Shown: piece by piece, positions 7,724-14,470 of the stretch
Numbering within the stretch: position 1 is the stretch's first letter
Layout of the letters: each line of letters starts with the position of its first letter
Assembly: GCA_018715425.1 (NCBI GenBank)
Contig: DVLR01000022.1
Span: 1-25,962, forward strand
From: Candidatus Merdenecus merdavium
GTDB lineage: Bacteria; Bacillota; Clostridia; Lachnospirales; Lachnospiraceae
Length of the DNA: 25,962 bases
Direction of reading: 5' to 3'
Program-made: the position numbers and the translations under genes
Notes under the pieces: model-generated
What the model was told of the DNA's origin: nothing
Seen by the model: the letters and a program-made list of their open reading frames with translations, nothing else
The model's database searches: none

Positions 7724-8167
7724 TTATTTTTCTTGTTTTAATATCTTATACAATAAACGATATAATTCTTTTATCTCATCGGGCTCTAAATGAAAGCAAG
7801 TCCCCATTTTCTCTGGAATTTCTTTGGCCTTCTCTTGAAGCCTTTCGCCTTCTTCTGTTAGATGAATCATAACGTTTCTCTCATCATCAACAGACCTTCT
7901 TCTTTCAATCAACTTTTGCTGTTCTAACTTCTTTAGAAGTGGAGTTAAGGTTCCAGAATCCAAGTAAAGGTATGTTCCAATAGCTTTAACGTTAATCTCC
8001 TTAAACTCCCAAATCACCATCATGGTAATATATTGAGTATACGTCAAATGAATCTCATCTAAATACGGTTTATATCTTCTTATGATTTCCTTTGATGTAG
8101 CATAAAGAGGAAAACATAATTGGTTATTTAATTTTAATTGAGGATATATCTTAATCACTCCCTTCAT
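7724..8167 (-). CDS. ohrR: OhrR-type peroxide-sensing MarR repressor
   Basis: 147 residues if started at ATG 8167, the same length as Bacillus subtilis OhrR. The family's sensing cysteine is Cys18 in NNQLCFPLYA, followed by RRYKPYLDEIHLTYTQY and the winged helix containing YLDSGTLTPLLKKLEQQ and RRRSVDDERNVMIHLTEEG, all close to OhrR. In this family organic hydroperoxides oxidise the cysteine and release DNA. The start is odd. ATG 8167 lies only about 4 bases from the predicted transcription start and has no ribosome site, so it would be leaderless. A strong GGGAGTGA lies downstream, 8 bases before an in-frame ATA, which would give a 141-residue protein still containing the cysteine. It is divergent from gpx with OhrR-like sites between, so it probably represses both itself and gpx. 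Confidence 0.85.
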   Translation of the reverse strand: MKGVIKIYPQLKLNNQLCFPLYATSKEIIRRYKPYLDEIHLTYTQYITMMVIWEFKEINVKAIGTYLYLDSGTLTPLLKKLEQQKLIERRRSVDDERNVMIHLTEEGERLQEKAKEIPEKMGTCFHLEPDEIKELYRLLYKILKQEK

Positions 8168-8177
8168 ACGCAATTCA

Positions 8178-8206
8178 ATTTTATACAATCCTTTTAGAAA
8201 AGTCAA
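8178..8206 (-). promoter_or_regulatory. ohrR promoter
   Basis: TTGACT (8206-8201) and TAAAAT (8183-8178) on the minus strand are separated by 17 bases. The predicted start near 8171 is only about 4 bases before the ohrR ATG. Confidence 0.7.
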
Positions 8207-8214
8207 GAAATCTA

Positions 8215-8243
8215 TTGACTTTTTCCAAACGATTGTGTACAAT
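8215..8243 (+). promoter_or_regulatory. gpx promoter
   Basis: TTGACT (8215-8220) and TACAAT (8238-8243) are separated by 17 bases. The predicted start is near 8250, giving a leader of about 54 bases. The -10 overlaps an OhrR-like site. Confidence 0.7.
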
Positions 8244-8303
8244 TAAATTGATTAAAACAAACTTAAAAATAACTTAATATAAAGAATTAGAAGGAGGGTT
8301 TAC

Positions 8304-8843
8304 ATGAGTATTTATAATTTTACAGTAAAAAATAATAAACAAGAGGATGTTGATTTAAGCCAATACAAAGGAAAAGTAGTATTGATTGTTAATACAGCCA
8401 CCAAATGTGGATTAACGCCTCAATATGAAGCATTAGAAAACTTATATAAGAAATATGAAGATAAAGGATTTGTCCTACTGGATTTTCCTTGTAACCAATT
8501 TCTAGAACAAGCACCTGGGGACGATGCCCAAATTAATGAATTCTGCCAATTAAATTATGGTACAAGCTTTCCTAGATTTTCGAAAATCGATGTAAATGGA
8601 GAAAACACCCATCCCCTTTTTGCATACCTAAAAGAAATCGCACCACAAGATAAAGAAGACAGCAATACGAAAGACTTCAATGAAAAAATCAAAGGATTAT
8701 CTAAATTTAATGGAGATGCCGATATCAAATGGAACTTTACTAAATTTTTAATTGATAAGTCTGGTACAAAAGTCGTACGTTTCTTCCCTACGTATGATCT
8801 AAACAACTTGGAATCTGAGATTGCAGCATTATTAAACGAATAA
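8304..8843 (+). CDS. gpx: Glutathione peroxidase family thiol peroxidase
   Basis: 179 residues after an AGGAGGG ribosome site. It has the thioredoxin fold of the GPx family. The peroxidatic residue is Cys35 in NTATKCGLTPQY, with a cysteine rather than selenocysteine. The resolving Cys81 lies in EFCQLNYG, the position used by yeast-type enzymes that take electrons from thioredoxin. Gln69 (NQFLEQAPG) and the WNFTKFL segment (Trp, Asn) supply the rest of the catalytic tetrad. Cys63 in FPCNQF is also family-typical. It reduces organic hydroperoxides and H2O2 in the cytosol, most likely with thioredoxin, since clostridia generally lack glutathione. It is divergent from ohrR and probably under its control, a role more often filled by OhrA. 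No terminator is visible after the stop, so transcripts may run on into the repeat RNA at 8931-9280. Confidence 0.92.
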   Translation: MSIYNFTVKNNKQEDVDLSQYKGKVVLIVNTATKCGLTPQYEALENLYKKYEDKGFVLLDFPCNQFLEQAPGDDAQINEFCQLNYGTSFPRFSKIDVNGENTHPLFAYLKEIAPQDKEDSNTKDFNEKIKGLSKFNGDADIKWNFTKFLIDKSGTKVVRFFPTYDLNNLESEIAALLNE

Positions 8844-8895
8844 ACCAAGTTGAAATAGCAATTTTTCCCTTATATATTACATTTATCGTTTTCTA

Positions 8896-8924
8896 TTTAC
8901 AAATTATGTTGGTTGTGATAAAAT
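8896..8924 (+). promoter_or_regulatory. Near-consensus promoter of the repeat RNA
   Basis: TTTACA (8896-8901) and TAAAAT (8919-8924) are separated by exactly 17 bases, with TGA just before the -10 (extended -10). The predicted start is near 8931. It is one of the best promoters in the window, and no ORF follows it. Confidence 0.7.
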
Positions 8925-8977
8925 CTTTATAAGGTAATACTTTTAGATGATCTATCATCTAGGTATTCCTTATAAAG
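8925..8977 (+). other. 5' hairpin of the repeat RNA
   Basis: CTTTATAAGG (8925-8934) and CCTTATAAAG (8968-8977) are perfect inverted repeats. Further in, AATAC pairs with GTATT, and AGATGA (8945-8950) with TCATCT (8955-8960) around a TCTA loop. With a start near 8931 the RNA would still keep about 15 pairs at its 5' end, a common way to protect a transcript from 5' decay. The outer arm overlaps the start region, so the DNA dyad could also be an operator. Confidence 0.65.
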
Positions 8978-9232
8978 TACGAAAGATATCACATACGTAA
9001 GATAACTTTACATAAGATAAGTGTTAAATTTTTATTTACAAAAGATAAGCTTACGAAAGATAAATTTAAATCTTTTATTTACAAAAGATAAGCTTACGAA
9101 AGATAAATCTACACTTATACAAAGGATGATTTCACAAAAGATAAATAGATAAAGCACTGATACGAAAGATAGCTTTTACAAAAGATACATAGATAAAGCA
9201 CTTTTACGAAAGATAAACTTTTACAAAAGATA
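8978..9232 (+). repeat. 13-copy array of TAC(G/A)AAAGATA in a 43-nt paired register
   Basis: Copies start at 8978, 8994, 9009, 9037, 9052, 9080, 9095, 9118, 9133, 9161, 9177, 9205 and 9222. Five are exactly TACGAAAGATA and four exactly TACAAAAGATA. The others are TACGTAAGATA, TACATAAGATA, CACAAAAGATA and the weakest, TACAAAGGATG (9118). From 8994 on they fall into pairs 15-17 nt apart, with pairs recurring every 38-44 nt (mostly 43). In the later pairs the two members are usually one G and one A variant. Segments 9030-9065 and 9073-9108 are identical over 36 bases. A second subtype, ATAGATAAAGCACT, recurs at 9145 and 9189. The array therefore grew by duplication of about 43 bp, while the 11-nt motif is better kept than its surroundings. 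Confidence 0.9.
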
Positions 9233-9235
9233 AAC

Positions 9236-9280
9236 AGCTGCTCCTTTAAGGATGAAAACCTAAAGGGGCAGCTATTTTTT
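9236..9280 (+). terminator. Strong terminator of the repeat RNA
   Basis: AGCTGCTCCTTTAAGG (9236-9251) pairs with CCTAAAGGGGCAGCT (9259-9273): 15 pairs including one G-T, with one bulged A and a 7-base loop, followed by ATTTTTT. The T run is on the plus strand, so the terminated transcript comes from the left. Confidence 0.9.
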
Positions 9281-9294
9281 ATATCTACTCTATT

Positions 9295-9330
9295 AAAATT
9301 AGCTAATCTTTTAGTTGTTAGCCTAATTTT
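9295..9330 (-). terminator. Terminator of glnN
   Basis: AAAATTAGCTAA (9295-9306) pairs with TTAGCCTAATTTT (9318-9330), with one bulged base. On the minus strand the stem ends in AATTTTAAT shortly after the glnN stop. It is AT-rich and moderate in strength. Confidence 0.6.
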
Positions 9331-9344
9331 TCTTAAATCAAAGA

Positions 9345-11453
9345 TTATACTTCAAAGATTAGATCTCCGTAAGAAGGCATTGGCCACATTTCTTTATCCA
9401 CAATCATCTCTAGCTGATCCACTGGAGTTCTTAAATCCACCATTGCTTTGCTCACAACATCATGGAAGTATCGAGCACAGTCTTCTCCATCCTCCATAGC
9501 ACTTCCTTTTGCTGCAACTTCAATTAAAACATTTAAGCTCTTCTTTGTTTGTTCTAATAACATGGAGGTTTCTTCCAACAATTCCCTTTGAACATTCGCA
9601 GTTACTCCAGCAGTTTCTACAGAATTTACCGTATCTGCCAACACTTTTGTATAGCGAATGACTGCTGGAATAATGTGTTTACTGGCTATATCAATCATTG
9701 CTTTGGCTTCTATGTTAACAGCCTTTGCATAAGTTTCATATTGAATCTCTGCTCTCGACTCTAATTCCGCTCTTGTAAAGACGTTATACTTTTCAAAAGT
9801 CTTTATTGTTTTCTCTGATATTAATGCTGGAATGGCATCCACCATAGATTTAAGATTTGGAAGTCCTCTTCGTTTCGCCTCCTCAATCCATTCATCAGAG
9901 TATCCATTACCATTAAAAACAATTCTTTGATGATTCGTAGCAAATTCTTTAATCAGATCGTGGACCGCCATTTCCACATCATCTGTTTTTTCTAAAATAG
10001 TGGCTACCTCATCAAATACTTCTGCCACAATGGTATTGATGACTACATTAGGCATAGCTACAGAGTCCCTAGAACCAACCATGCGAAATTCAAATTTATT
10101 CCCAGTAAAAGCAAATGGTGAAGTTCTATTTCTATCTGTTGCATCTTTTCTAAAATCAGGAAGTGTACGTACACCTGTATGTAGTTTCTCTCCTCTTTTA
10201 GAATGAGTTGCTTCTCCAGTACTGATCAATTGTGTTAAAACATCTTCAAGCTGCTCTCCTAAAAATACTGAAATGATAGCTGGTGGCGCTTCGTTTGCCC
10301 CTAATCTCTGATCATTTCCAACATCTGCTGCCGACTCCCTTAACAGCTCTGCATGCTCATCTACAGCTTTTAAGATACAAATTAAAATCAGCAAAAACTG
10401 AATATTTTCGTGCGGTGTCTTACCTGGATCTAATAAATTAATTCCATCGTCTGTAATTAAGGACCAATTGTTATGTTTTCCAGATCCATTGACTCCATCA
10501 AAGGGTTTTTCGTGTAATAAGCATTGTAAGTTATGATCATAAGCCACCTTTTTCAAGGTCTCCATAACCATTTGATTATGATCTACAGCCACATTACACT
10601 GTGCATAGATTGGTGCAAGTTCATGTTGAGCTGGAGCAACCTCATTATGCTGGGTTTTCGCAGATACCCCAAGTCCCCAAAGTTCCCGATTCACATCTTT
10701 CATAAAAGCCGCAATACGTTCTCTAATAACTCCAAAATAATGATCATCCATCTCTTGACCTTTTGGTGGCATAGCACCGAACAAAGTGCGACCAGTAAAA
10801 ATTAAATCTTTTCTCTTTAAATAAAGATCTCTATCTACAATGAAGTATTCTTGTTCTGGCCCTACAGATGGTGTCGCCTTTTTGGATGTGGTATTTCCAA
10901 GCAGTCTTAATAAACGGATGGTCTGAACACTTAGTGCTTCCATAGATCTAAGAAGTGGTGTTTTTTGGTCTAAAGCTTCTCCTGTATAAGAACAAAAAGC
11001 CGTTGGAATACAAAGAGTCGCTCCAGCAGAATCTTTCCTTACGAATGCTGGGCTTGTACAATCCCAGGCAGTGTATCCCCTGGCTTCAAAGGTTGCTCTT
11101 AATCCACCTGATGGAAATGATGAAGCATCAGGCTCTCCTTTGATTAACTCTTTTCCTGAAAACTCCATGAGAACATTTCCTTCTTTTGTAGGAGCCGAAA
11201 TAAAAGAGTCATGTTTTTCTGCCGTTACCCCTGTGAGTGGCTGAAACCAGTGTGTGTAATGGGTTGCGCCTTTTTCGATTGCCCATTCTTTCATAGCTCC
11301 CGCTACTACTTCTGCTATCATGGGATCTAACTCTTTACCCTCATCAATTGTCTCATGCAATTCTTTATAAACTTTCTTAGGAAGACGCTCTTGCATTACT
11401 TTATCACTAAATACATTTTCACCGAATATTTCAGTCACGTTCACATTTTCCAT
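9345..11453 (-). CDS. glnN: Glutamine synthetase type III
   Basis: 702 residues, the normal length for the large GSIII class and far longer than the roughly 445-470 of GSI. It makes glutamine from glutamate, ammonia and ATP in the cytosol. Typical GSIII segments are present: an N-terminal ATHYTHWFQPLTG, GPEQEYFIVDRDLY (substrate and metal site), AKTQHNEVAPAQHELAPIY, NGSGKHNNWSL and GANEAPPAIISVFLG, then NRTSPFAFTGNKFEFRMVGS, which carries the active-site arginine region. The start is ATG 11453 with AAAGGGATAAG ahead. It stands alone: the fba terminator lies upstream and its own weak hairpin downstream. The leader of about 130 bases is AT-rich; a TATAAT is present near 11553 but without a clear -35, so nothing certain can be said about regulation. 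Its 3' end faces the repeat RNA, whose terminator ends 65 bases before the glnN stop. Confidence 0.95.
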   Translation of the reverse strand: MENVNVTEIFGENVFSDKVMQERLPKKVYKELHETIDEGKELDPMIAEVVAGAMKEWAIEKGATHYTHWFQPLTGVTAEKHDSFISAPTKEGNVLMEFSGKELIKGEPDASSFPSGGLRATFEARGYTAWDCTSPAFVRKDSAGATLCIPTAFCSYTGEALDQKTPLLRSMEALSVQTIRLLRLLGNTTSKKATPSVGPEQEYFIVDRDLYLKRKDLIFTGRTLFGAMPPKGQEMDDHYFGVIRERIAAFMKDVNRELWGLGVSAKTQHNEVAPAQHELAPIYAQCNVAVDHNQMVMETLKKVAYDHNLQCLLHEKPFDGVNGSGKHNNWSLITDDGINLLDPGKTPHENIQFLLILICILKAVDEHAELLRESAADVGNDQRLGANEAPPAIISVFLGEQLEDVLTQLISTGEATHSKRGEKLHTGVRTLPDFRKDATDRNRTSPFAFTGNKFEFRMVGSRDSVAMPNVVINTIVAEVFDEVATILEKTDDVEMAVHDLIKEFATNHQRIVFNGNGYSDEWIEEAKRRGLPNLKSMVDAIPALISEKTIKTFEKYNVFTRAELESRAEIQYETYAKAVNIEAKAMIDIASKHIIPAVIRYTKVLADTVNSVETAGVTANVQRELLEETSMLLEQTKKSLNVLIEVAAKGSAMEDGEDCARYFHDVVSKAMVDLRTPVDQLEMIVDKEMWPMPSYGDLIFEV

Positions 11454-11587
11454 CTTCTTATCCCTTTCTATATTATCAGGTTTTGGTATTTAAAATACTG
11501 CTTCTTATTGGTCATAAAAACTCATACAATAGGTATTCTACCATATTCTATCACATTATAAAACTTTTTTATCTATAAGTTGAAAAT

Positions 11588-11626
11588 ACGAGGCCATCCC
11601 ATCCTGAATAGATGGAACGCCCTCGT
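11588..11626 (-). terminator. Terminator of fba
   Basis: ACGAGG (11588-11593) pairs with CCTCGT (11621-11626), extended inward by CCATC/GATGG with a small mismatch. On the minus strand it is followed by ATTTTC, about 50 bases past the fba stop. Confidence 0.65.
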
Positions 11627-11675
11627 CCTTTTTATGAAAGAATCCTGTTGATATCATTTTCTTTATGAAACCCTA

Positions 11676-12539
11676 TTAAGCTTTTCCAACTGATCCGAAC
11701 AATTCCATTTTTTCGATCACAGTTTGTTTTATTGCTTCAGAACCTGGTGCTAATAATTTACGAGGGTCGAACCCTTTACCTTGTAGGTCTTTTCCTTCTT
11801 CAATATATTTACGAGTAGCTTCTGCAAATGTAATCTGGCACTCTGTATTTACGTTAATTTTAGCAACACCTAAGTTAATTGCTTTTTTAATCATCTCTTC
11901 ATTAATTCCAGTACCACCATGTAATACTAGAGGCATTTCTCCTGTTAACTTCTGAATTGCTTCTAAAGTTTCAAAGCTTAAGCCCTTCCAGTTTGCTGGA
12001 TATTTACCATGGATGTTACCAATACCAGCGGCTAACATGTCCACACCTAAATCAGCAATCATTTTACATTCATTAGGATCTGCAACTTCTCCTGTTCCGA
12101 TCACACCATCTTCTTCTCCACCAATAGAACCAACTTCAGCTTCGAGAGATAATCCTTTTTCTTTACAAACAGCAACCAATTCTTTTGTTTTAGCAACGTT
12201 TTCCTCGATTGGATAGTGTGAACCATCAAACATAATAGATGAAAAACCTGCTTCAATACATTTATAACAAGCTTCGTAGCCACCATGATCTAAATGAAGT
12301 GCTACTGGAACTGTAATATTTAATTCTTCCAACATTCCATTTACCATTCCAACGACGGTTTTATATCCTGTCATATATTTTCCAGCACCTTCAGATACTC
12401 CTAATATTACTGGAGATTTTTTCTCCTCTGCTGCTAACAAAATACTCTTCGTCCATTCTAGGTTATTGATATTAAATTGTCCTACTGCATAGTGTCCTGC
12501 TTTTGCTTTATCTAACATTTCTTTTGCTGATACTAACAT
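11676..12539 (-). CDS. fba: Class II fructose-1,6-bisphosphate aldolase
   Basis: 287 residues after CGGAGG. It splits fructose-1,6-bisphosphate into dihydroxyacetone phosphate and glyceraldehyde-3-phosphate in glycolysis, using zinc. The catalytic and metal set is visible: Asp84 and His85 in LHLDHGG, Glu135 in LEAEVG, His177 in GNIHGKY, and His207 in VLHGGTG, followed by the phosphate-binding NLGVAKINVNTE. The ending (LLAPGSEAIKQTVIEKMELFGS) is usual for clostridial aldolases, and no residue is missing. A TATAAT at 12597-12592 on the minus strand probably starts it, with a poor -35; the upstream dagK-like gene ends 107 bases before. It has its own terminator, so it is most likely monocistronic. 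Confidence 0.95.
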   Translation of the reverse strand: MLVSAKEMLDKAKAGHYAVGQFNINNLEWTKSILLAAEEKKSPVILGVSEGAGKYMTGYKTVVGMVNGMLEELNITVPVALHLDHGGYEACYKCIEAGFSSIMFDGSHYPIEENVAKTKELVAVCKEKGLSLEAEVGSIGGEEDGVIGTGEVADPNECKMIADLGVDMLAAGIGNIHGKYPANWKGLSFETLEAIQKLTGEMPLVLHGGTGINEEMIKKAINLGVAKINVNTECQITFAEATRKYIEEGKDLQGKGFDPRKLLAPGSEAIKQTVIEKMELFGSVGKA

Positions 12540-12646
12540 ATACTAAACCTCCGATTTATTATTTGTTTTAATACCCACTAGCGTCTGTTTCATTATACCC
12601 TATTTATATCCAAAATGAAATACTTACTTGCAAAGATTATACTGAA

Positions 12647-13540
12647 TTAATACTTTGGATCAACCATAATGTCCACTGCATGATTTTCATTTTTTATGTC
12701 TACTTCTATATGCTCCCCTCCATACTCTCCATCCAAAGTCCACGGAATATCCATGTCTGATGTAATCTTTAAATGACTGGTTTTAAAGGAATAAATATTA
12801 TTACTTTTAACTTCTGCAGTCATGAGTGATGTTATGATTTCTTGTAATTCTATGGGATTTGCTGGTCTCTGAATCAATGTAACTTCAAATACCCCATCAT
12901 TTAATTTTACATTTTTTCCGGTCATATTCTTAAATCCACCAACAGAAATAGAATTGGTGATCATTCCATAGATAAAGTCCCCTTCGATTTCTTGATCTTC
13001 ATACTCGGCTTTTAAATGGTAGGATTTGATTCCATAAAGACGTTTTACTCCCTCTAATAAGTAAGCCAGATGCCCTAATATATTTTTGAGTTCCTGTTTC
13101 GTTTCGTAGGATACATCTGTAAAGATTCCAAATGCGGCTATATAAACAAAAAAACTATCATTAAAAGATCCTATATCACATGAAAAGCGCTTACCCTTCA
13201 TGATAGTATTCGCCGCTTTTATCATATTTTTTGGAAGCTTTAAACTATTTGCAAAATCGTTGGTACTACCTGCTGGTATATATCCAATGGGAATGCGTTC
13301 TTCTAAGTGCATCATCCCTGATACCACTTCATCTAATGTTCCATCTCCTCCGCTACAGACCACTAAATCATATTCAGCGCCTCTCTCCTTCACTACATCA
13401 AAGGCATCTAAATATGCTTGAGTCGGATGAGTGGTTACTTCATAGCCTTCTTTTACAAATAGATCGATGATCTCTAACAGCCTGTTTTTTATGAGTGCTT
13501 TTCCTGCTTTTGGATTAAAGACAAATAGCATTTTCTTCAT
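12647..13540 (-). CDS. Diacylglycerol kinase family lipid kinase (DgkB/YegS-like)
   Basis: 297 residues, the usual size for soluble DAGK-catalytic-domain proteins. NPKAGK (residues 9-14) and SGGDGTLDEVVSGM (GGDGT at 64-68) form the nucleotide site, and PAGSTNDFANSLKLP follows as expected. The C-terminal half, with the conserved DGVFEVTLI and WTLDGEYGG stretches, belongs to the YegS/DgkB C-terminal beta domain. It phosphorylates diacylglycerol or a related lipid at the membrane surface, recycling lipid left by lipoteichoic acid or other headgroup transfer. It has a good promoter at 13579-13607. No terminator is obvious before fba. The family is certain; the exact lipid is not. Confidence 0.88.
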   Translation of the reverse strand: MKKMLFVFNPKAGKALIKNRLLEIIDLFVKEGYEVTTHPTQAYLDAFDVVKERGAEYDLVVCSGGDGTLDEVVSGMMHLEERIPIGYIPAGSTNDFANSLKLPKNMIKAANTIMKGKRFSCDIGSFNDSFFVYIAAFGIFTDVSYETKQELKNILGHLAYLLEGVKRLYGIKSYHLKAEYEDQEIEGDFIYGMITNSISVGGFKNMTGKNVKLNDGVFEVTLIQRPANPIELQEIITSLMTAEVKSNNIYSFKTSHLKITSDMDIPWTLDGEYGGEHIEVDIKNENHAVDIMVDPKY

Positions 13541-13578
13541 ACTTGAATACCTTTAAATTCCTTTCATACTATTGATTT

Positions 13579-13607
13579 ATTTTACTACGGATACGAAATA
13601 CTTTCAA
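13579..13607 (-). promoter_or_regulatory. Promoter of the diacylglycerol kinase family gene
   Basis: TTGAAA (13607-13602) and TAAAAT (13584-13579) on the minus strand are separated by 17 bases. The predicted start is near 13572, 31 bases before the ATG. Confidence 0.65.
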
Positions 13608-13640
13608 GTATATTAAATATGCAGAACCATGGAGAACATA

Positions 13641-13669
13641 AAGAAAAGTTGTGATGTTTATGCTATAAT
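13641..13669 (+). promoter_or_regulatory. Extended -10 promoter of the fabG-like gene
   Basis: TGCTATAAT (13661-13669) is a perfect extended -10. The -35 position (AAGAAA, 13641-13646) is poor, which extended -10 promoters tolerate. The leader is about 60 bases, ending in AGGAGG. Confidence 0.6.
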
Positions 13670-13735
13670 AAAAATGATCTCATGAGAATATAACACGTTT
13701 TCGGTGGTTTAGAAATAATACTAGGAGGTTTTAGA

Positions 13736-14470
13736 ATGAAATACAAAGTTGCTTTGGTTACTGGAGCTTCTAGAGGAATCGGCAGAGCTATTGCCAAAAG
13801 ATTAGCTCAAGATGGTTTTCACTTAATGATTACCTGTATTCATCGAGAGGAATTATTATTGGATTTAAAGAAAGAGATAGAAAATAAGTATGCGGTTACT
13901 TGCGAAACTTTTGTTGGGGACATGAGTGATTATGATACCGTTTCCGCTTTATTTCATCAAATTCGCCTAAAGCTTCCAGGGTTAAGTGTAATAATAAATA
14001 ATGCTGGAATCTCTTTTATAGGGGTCTTACAAGATATGTCTATAGAAGAATGGGATCGTATCATCGGTACCAATTTAAATTCCGTTTTTTATTGTTGCAA
14101 GGAAGGAATCCCTCTTTTACTAAGACAAGGTAGAGGGAAAATTATTAATATTTCCTCAGTATGGGGAAATGTTGGTGCCTCTTGCGAAGTTGCTTATTCA
14201 GCTTCTAAAGGTGGTGTAAATGCCTTTACAAAAGCTCTTGCTAAAGAATTAGCCCCTAGCAATATCCAGGTGAATGCCATAGCCTGTGGACTCATTCAAA
14301 CAGAAATGAATTGCTTTCTCTCTCACGAGGAAAAAGATGAATTGATTTCTGAAATTCCCGCTGAACGCATGGGACAATCAGAGGAAGTTGCAGATCTGGT
14401 TAGTCAACTTGCAATGAGTCCTGATTATTTGACTGGCCAAATTATTACCCTAGACGGAGGTTGGATCTAG
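13736..14470 (+). CDS. fabG: FabG-like 3-oxoacyl-ACP reductase / short-chain dehydrogenase
   Basis: 244 residues after a strong AGGAGG. It has the classical SDR layout: NAD(P)-binding TGASRGIG (9-16), NNAG (88-91) and a catalytic Ser141-Tyr154-Lys158 triad (NISSVWG and AYSASKGG). After these come NAIACGLIQTEM and the closing GQIITLDGGWI, as in FabG of fatty acid synthesis. The first turn suits NADPH. It stands alone, however, without other fab genes, so it may be a housekeeping paralogue reducing another 3-oxo compound. It is followed on the opposite strand by a decayed lgt, with no terminator visible in the gap. Confidence 0.85.
   Translation: MKYKVALVTGASRGIGRAIAKRLAQDGFHLMITCIHREELLLDLKKEIENKYAVTCETFVGDMSDYDTVSALFHQIRLKLPGLSVIINNAGISFIGVLQDMSIEEWDRIIGTNLNSVFYCCKEGIPLLLRQGRGKIINISSVWGNVGASCEVAYSASKGGVNAFTKALAKELAPSNIQVNAIACGLIQTEMNCFLSHEEKDELISEIPAERMGQSEEVADLVSQLAMSPDYLTGQIITLDGGWI

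Larger units (their letters stand above)
8172..8251. promoter_or_regulatory. Putative OhrR operators between ohrR and gpx
   Basis: Two AT-rich elements lie over the -10 regions of the two divergent promoters: TACAATTAAATTGATT starting at 8238, and ATTGTATAAAATTGAATT on the minus strand (about 8189-8172). Both share AAATTGA and resemble the known OhrR operator pattern, inverted repeats of TACAATT/AATTGTA. The resemblance is by eye. Confidence 0.5.
8931..9280 (+). ncRNA. Predicted 350-nt repeat-array noncoding RNA (candidate protein sponge)
   Basis: A freestanding transcription unit lies between convergent gpx and glnN: strong promoter (8896-8924), 5' hairpin (8925-8977), 13 copies of an 11-nt A-rich motif (8978-9232) and a strong terminator (9236-9280). 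No frame is open for any length, because each GATAA and many flanking bases create stops. The only ATG-led frame (8947-9000, 17 codons) has no fitting ribosome site. The repeats are poor in C and G and have little to pair with, so they are probably single-stranded. This is the layout of RNAs that titrate an RNA-binding protein (CsrB/RsmZ, CrcZ), but the motif TAC(G/A)AAAGATA lacks the GGA core of CsrA sites. An antisense target or a Hfq- or KH-domain-type binder are alternatives. It does not match any RNA family I know. That it is transcribed is inferred from sequence signals. Confidence 0.65.

Noticed and set aside
8947..9000. 17-residue ORF at the head of the repeat RNA
   Set aside because: The only upstream AAGG is 12 bases away and the ATG lies inside the hairpin stem. 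The frame ends within the second motif copy.
8978..9232. CRISPR array
   Set aside because: Repeats are 11 nt, too short, spaced 4-17 nt apart by similar rather than unique linkers, and no cas genes are nearby. Promoter and terminator bracket the array as an RNA gene.
8978..9232. CsrA/RsmE sponge sites
   Set aside because: The motif has no GGA core. Only one GGA occurs in the array, in the weakest copy (9118-9128).
8978..9232. Replication iterons
   Set aside because: No replication protein or DnaA-box cluster is nearby, and the array lies inside a unit with its own promoter and terminator.
12013..12286. Opposite-strand and out-of-frame ORFs within fba
   Set aside because: They overlap a complete, catalytically intact aldolase gene and show no family features.
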